Assembly (NCBI RefSeq): GCF_000321225.1
Contig: NW_004450566.1
Coordinates: 3,347,619 to 3,411,618 of the forward strand
Reading direction: 5' to 3'
From: Odobenus rosmarus divergens
Lineage: Eukaryota > Chordata > Mammalia > Carnivora > Odobenidae
DNA length: 64,000 bases
The translations under genes and the position numbers were made by a program. Each line of letters begins with the position of its first letter. Within the stretch, counting starts at the first letter, position 1. Positions 61,505 to 64,000 of the stretch are shown here, in pieces. Under the pieces are notes generated by a model. It was given only the letters and a program-made list of their open reading frames with translations, had not been told where the DNA came from and made no database searches.

Positions 61505-62005
61505 CACTCTTGGTCTACCCCATTGATCCCTTATTTTCAATTCATCAGCAAATCCTGTTAGCCTCATATTTAAATTAAATCCATAACTGGCCCCTTTTTG
61601 TCATCTGAAAACTACCCCTGCCTCTTACTGAAGTTATTTCAAGAGCCTCCTTACTGGTGTCCTGGCTTCCCAAACTTAGCTCTCTATAATCTGTTCTCCA
61701 CATAGCAGCCAGAATTTTACTAAAAAGGAAGCAAAACCATATTATTCGTCTTCAAAATATTCCGTTCTTTCCTCATCTTACAATAAAAATCAAAGTCCCT
61801 GCTGGGACTTCTATGACCTGGCCTCCTGCTGTTTCTTCAAGCTGGTCTCCTACTACATCCTATACTGCCCTCTCTCAGGCCCCTCCGGTCACACAGGGCA
61901 TTTGCACTTTCTGTTCTTTCTGCCTAAAAACACTTTGCCCAGATGTATTCATGAATTGCTCACTTACTTTCTTCTGAATATTTGAACAGTGTTTTTATCC
62001 GAATA
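61505..62005 (+). mobile_element. L2, long fragment
   Basis: AGCAAATCCTGTTAGCCTCA, AGAGCCTCCTTACTGGTGTC, ACATAGCAGCCAGAATTTTA, TATGACCTGGCCTCCTGCTG and CACAGGGCATTTGCACTTTC follow the L2 consensus. Confidence 0.85.
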
Positions 62006-63010
62006 TTTGAACAGTGCTCCATACAGAGTAAGTAATCATCACATTTTTACTGAGGGTCTGAATGACCGTCAGTCAAGGTTCTCTGCCCTCCTCTGATAAG
62101 GGATGGTCACATATCCTAAGAATATCAATCTCCGTTTCTCTTTCGCTCTTCCTTTCTCTCATTCTCTTTCTTCCCAAAGAAATTGATTATGGCATGTAGT
62201 GGATAAGGTCAAAAAGAGGTAAAACGCATTCTTGATAAAAATGCTGTCTTTGATATTCAAAGATTAGAGTTGTAAACATGAGCCCCAGGGTTTTCTGGGT
62301 GGTGTCAGATTTTTAATTGCCACTTACTTATCTTCAGTATCACCTCCTCTCTGTTCCCAGTTATTCACCCACCTGTGTGAACAATGCCAGTACTATCAGA
62401 ATCCCTTCATTCCCATTTCAATTCTCTGGGCTTCCTAGGCGCTCTGTAATCTTGAAGGACTGTAGCACATCCAGTAGCAGAGACAAACACACTGTATCAG
62501 CATGCTCTTCACATTCGGGCAAACATTTTAGCATGAGTTGTGTCATACAGACTATTTGCAGTTCTGATGGACTATAAGGAATAAAAATATGAAAAATACC
62601 ACAGACTTGGTTAGAAAGTGTGATAAGTTCTTCTATACATAAATATGTCTGTACATAGAATATGTAAATATGTATATATAGAATTTTTAACCAAACATAT
62701 ATTTTTCTAATCTATATTCTTTCTCATATAAATTGCTATGCAAAGAAGTTAGATGTTTATGCAGTGGTTTTCCCTTTTCCCCTCCTCAAAACCCCACATT
62801 AGAAAATGTGAACTTCTTTTCTTTTTCTTTGAGTTCACCATTATAGGTGGCCCAAATGGTGTATAAATGATCTTCAAAATGTCTGTCAAGTGAATATTGG
62901 TTACAAGTGAAGACATGAGATCTTGTGACTTAGAAAAGGCAAGAGGCATATATTCATCAATGCAATATTTTAACAAATATCTGTTAGCCCTCTACTATAT
63001 ACCAGGTATT

Positions 63011-63213
63011 CCTTTTTTAAGATTTATTTATTTATTTTAGAGAAAGAGCACACAAGCAGAGGGAGGGGTGGAGGCAGAGGGAGAGAATCTCAAGCAGACT
63101 CCCCATTGAGTGTGGAGCCTGATGCAGGACTTGATCTCACAACCCTGAGATCATGAGCTGAGTCAAAACCAAAAGCTGGCTGCTCAATGAACTAAGCCAC
63201 CCAGGCATCCCTT
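63011..63213 (-). mobile_element. Can-SINE, older subfamily, reverse orientation
   Basis: TTTAAGATTTATTTATTTAT, GA-rich stretch, CTCACAACCCTGAGATCATG, then CTAAGCCACCCAGGCATCCC. Flanks TACCAGGTATT (63000-63010) and TACCAGGTACT (63214-63224) form a TSD with one mismatch. Confidence 0.94.
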
Positions 63214-63346
63214 TACCAGGTACTCTTACAAGTACAGGTACACGATGCTGACTAAAAAGTGATCTATGCTAGCATATTGCTTAGCATTTGCCCATTTGGA
63301 ATAAAATACTTTACCAATTCTGTGACAACAGTCCTCACAAGATCCA

Positions 63347-63401
63347 TCTATCTTTCTTTCTTTCCTTCCTTCCTTCTTTCTTTCTTTCTTTCTTTCTTTC
63401 T
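63347..63401. repeat. (CTTT)n/(CCTT)n microsatellite from a SINE tail
   Basis: It directly abuts the GA-rich 3' part of the next SINE, so it probably grew from that SINE's A-rich tail. Confidence 0.9.
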
Positions 63402-63573
63402 GAGAGGGAAAAAGAGGTGGGGAAGGAGCAGAGGGACAGGGAGAGAGAATCTCAAGCCAACTCTATGCTGAGCGCAGAGCCCTATGTGGGGCTCAATATC
63501 ATGACCCTGAAATCATGACCTGGCTCCAAACCAAGAGTCAAATGCTTAACCGACTGAGCCACCCAGGCACCCC
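63402..63573 (-). mobile_element. Can-SINE, older subfamily, reverse orientation
   Basis: GAGAGGGAAAAAGAGGTGG, GAGAATCTCAAGCCAACTCT, GACCCTGAAATCATGACCTG, then ACTGAGCCACCCAGGCACCC. The tail is replaced by the microsatellite to the left. Confidence 0.92.
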
Positions 63574-63747
63574 TGAAGGTATTTTATATTATTAATATTT
63601 TAATCTCTGAATTAAATATTCTATATGTAATTTATTGTTTCTCTATTTTCCCAGTTTTTTTAGAAATAAGTAAACAGATTGGGCTCTCTTTCAAACTATA
63701 TCTCTGAACTTATTTGAAGAAAATAGAAGTTAAAGAAATATGCACTA

Positions 63748-63867
63748 GTTGGGGCACTTGGGTAGCTCAGTTGGTAGAGTATGGCACTCTGGATCTCAAG
63801 GTTGTAGGTTTAAGCTCCATATTGGGTGTAGAGATTACTTAAAAATAAAATCTTTAACAGAAAAAAC
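63748..63867 (+). mobile_element. Short Can-SINE variant with near-intact tRNA domain
   Basis: TTGGGGCACTTGGGTAGCTC, then AGTTGGTAGAGTATGGC (A-box region), AAGGTTGTAGGTTTAAGCTC (B-box region) and GATTACTTAAAAATAAAATC. It lacks the CT-rich stretch of the other copies. TSD GAAATATGCACTA (63735-63747) and GAAATAGGCACTA (63868-63880), one mismatch. Confidence 0.85.
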
Positions 63868-64000
63868 GAAATAGGCACTACATTCTAGATGCTCAATAGA
63901 TGCTCAGTCTAGTGGAGGATAATTATATGGAATAAATATATTTTTAAAAGACTTAGGTAATTTTAAATGCAATGATGAATTATCTGAATTTGTTTAAATT

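Noticed and set aside
63751..63830. Possible tRNA gene (A- and B-box-like motifs)
   Set aside because: It continues into a SINE tail, has a TSD on both sides and lacks a convincing paired acceptor stem; it is a tRNA-derived SINE.

Overview
This window is nuclear DNA of a carnivoran mammal. The clearest sign is about eighteen copies of the Carnivora-specific tRNA-derived Can-SINE (SINEC), recognisable by the head GCCTGGGTGGCTCAGT, a CT-rich middle and a tail ending in AAATAAATAAAATCTT. The CT-rich stretch and the tail lead-in (GTCAAATAAATAAATAAAAT rather than the ATGAATAAATAAA form usual in dog) fit an arctoid caniform such as a bear, mustelid or pinniped better than a canid. That narrower placement is inference. 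One run of 50 Ns shows that this is a draft assembly.

I find no convincing host gene. Every open reading frame is short and most fall inside repeats. The window reads as an AT-rich intergenic or intronic desert built from layered transposable elements: (1) an old layer of L2, MIR, MER5A-type hAT elements, MLT1-type LTRs and 5'-truncated ancient L1 (L1M) fragments; (2) several LTR-like blocks; (3) carnivore L1 insertions, namely the 5' end of a possibly full-length L1 at the left edge, an ORF2-3'UTR fragment at about 19.2-20.35 kb, and a short copy at about 59.5-60.0 kb; (4) many Can-SINEs, often with readable target-site duplications (TSDs) and often nested in older elements.

Layout. 0-2.5 kb: L1 5' UTR joined to a SINE, then two more SINEs. 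4.4-4.8 kb: MLT1 LTR. 6.4-7.7 kb: L1M with a nested younger L1 tail. 8.9-9.1 kb: MIR. 10.9-11.4 kb: LTR-like block. 14.7-19.1 kb: L1M pieces, four SINEs and an LTR-like block. 19.2-20.35 kb: L1 3' half. 20.9-21.4 kb: L1M. 21.5-29.7 kb: mostly unassigned AT-rich sequence. 29.7-30.7 kb: L2, MLT1 and a purine tract. 33.2-36.9 kb: LTR-like block, assembly gap with a false duplication, L1M, SINEs, MER5A and L2. 39.0-39.75 kb: L2. 40.2-40.6 kb: decayed coding-like relic. 41.9-44.6 kb: long L1M. 48.3-50.1 kb: two SINEs and a segment bounded by 25-base repeats. 51.1-51.8 kb: recent tandem duplication and MER5A. 52.8-53.4 kb: MLT1 and MIR. 55.9-57.3 kb: SINE, L1M and LTR. 59.5-60.0 kb: L1 with an apparent 3' transduction. 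61.5-64 kb: L2 and three SINEs.

The best observations are a short L1 insertion that carries about 87 bases of non-L1 sequence between two A-tails inside one perfect 18-base TSD, and an assembly gap flanked by a 200-base duplicate plus a 95-base block copied from 2.8 kb downstream. I saw no new biological system.
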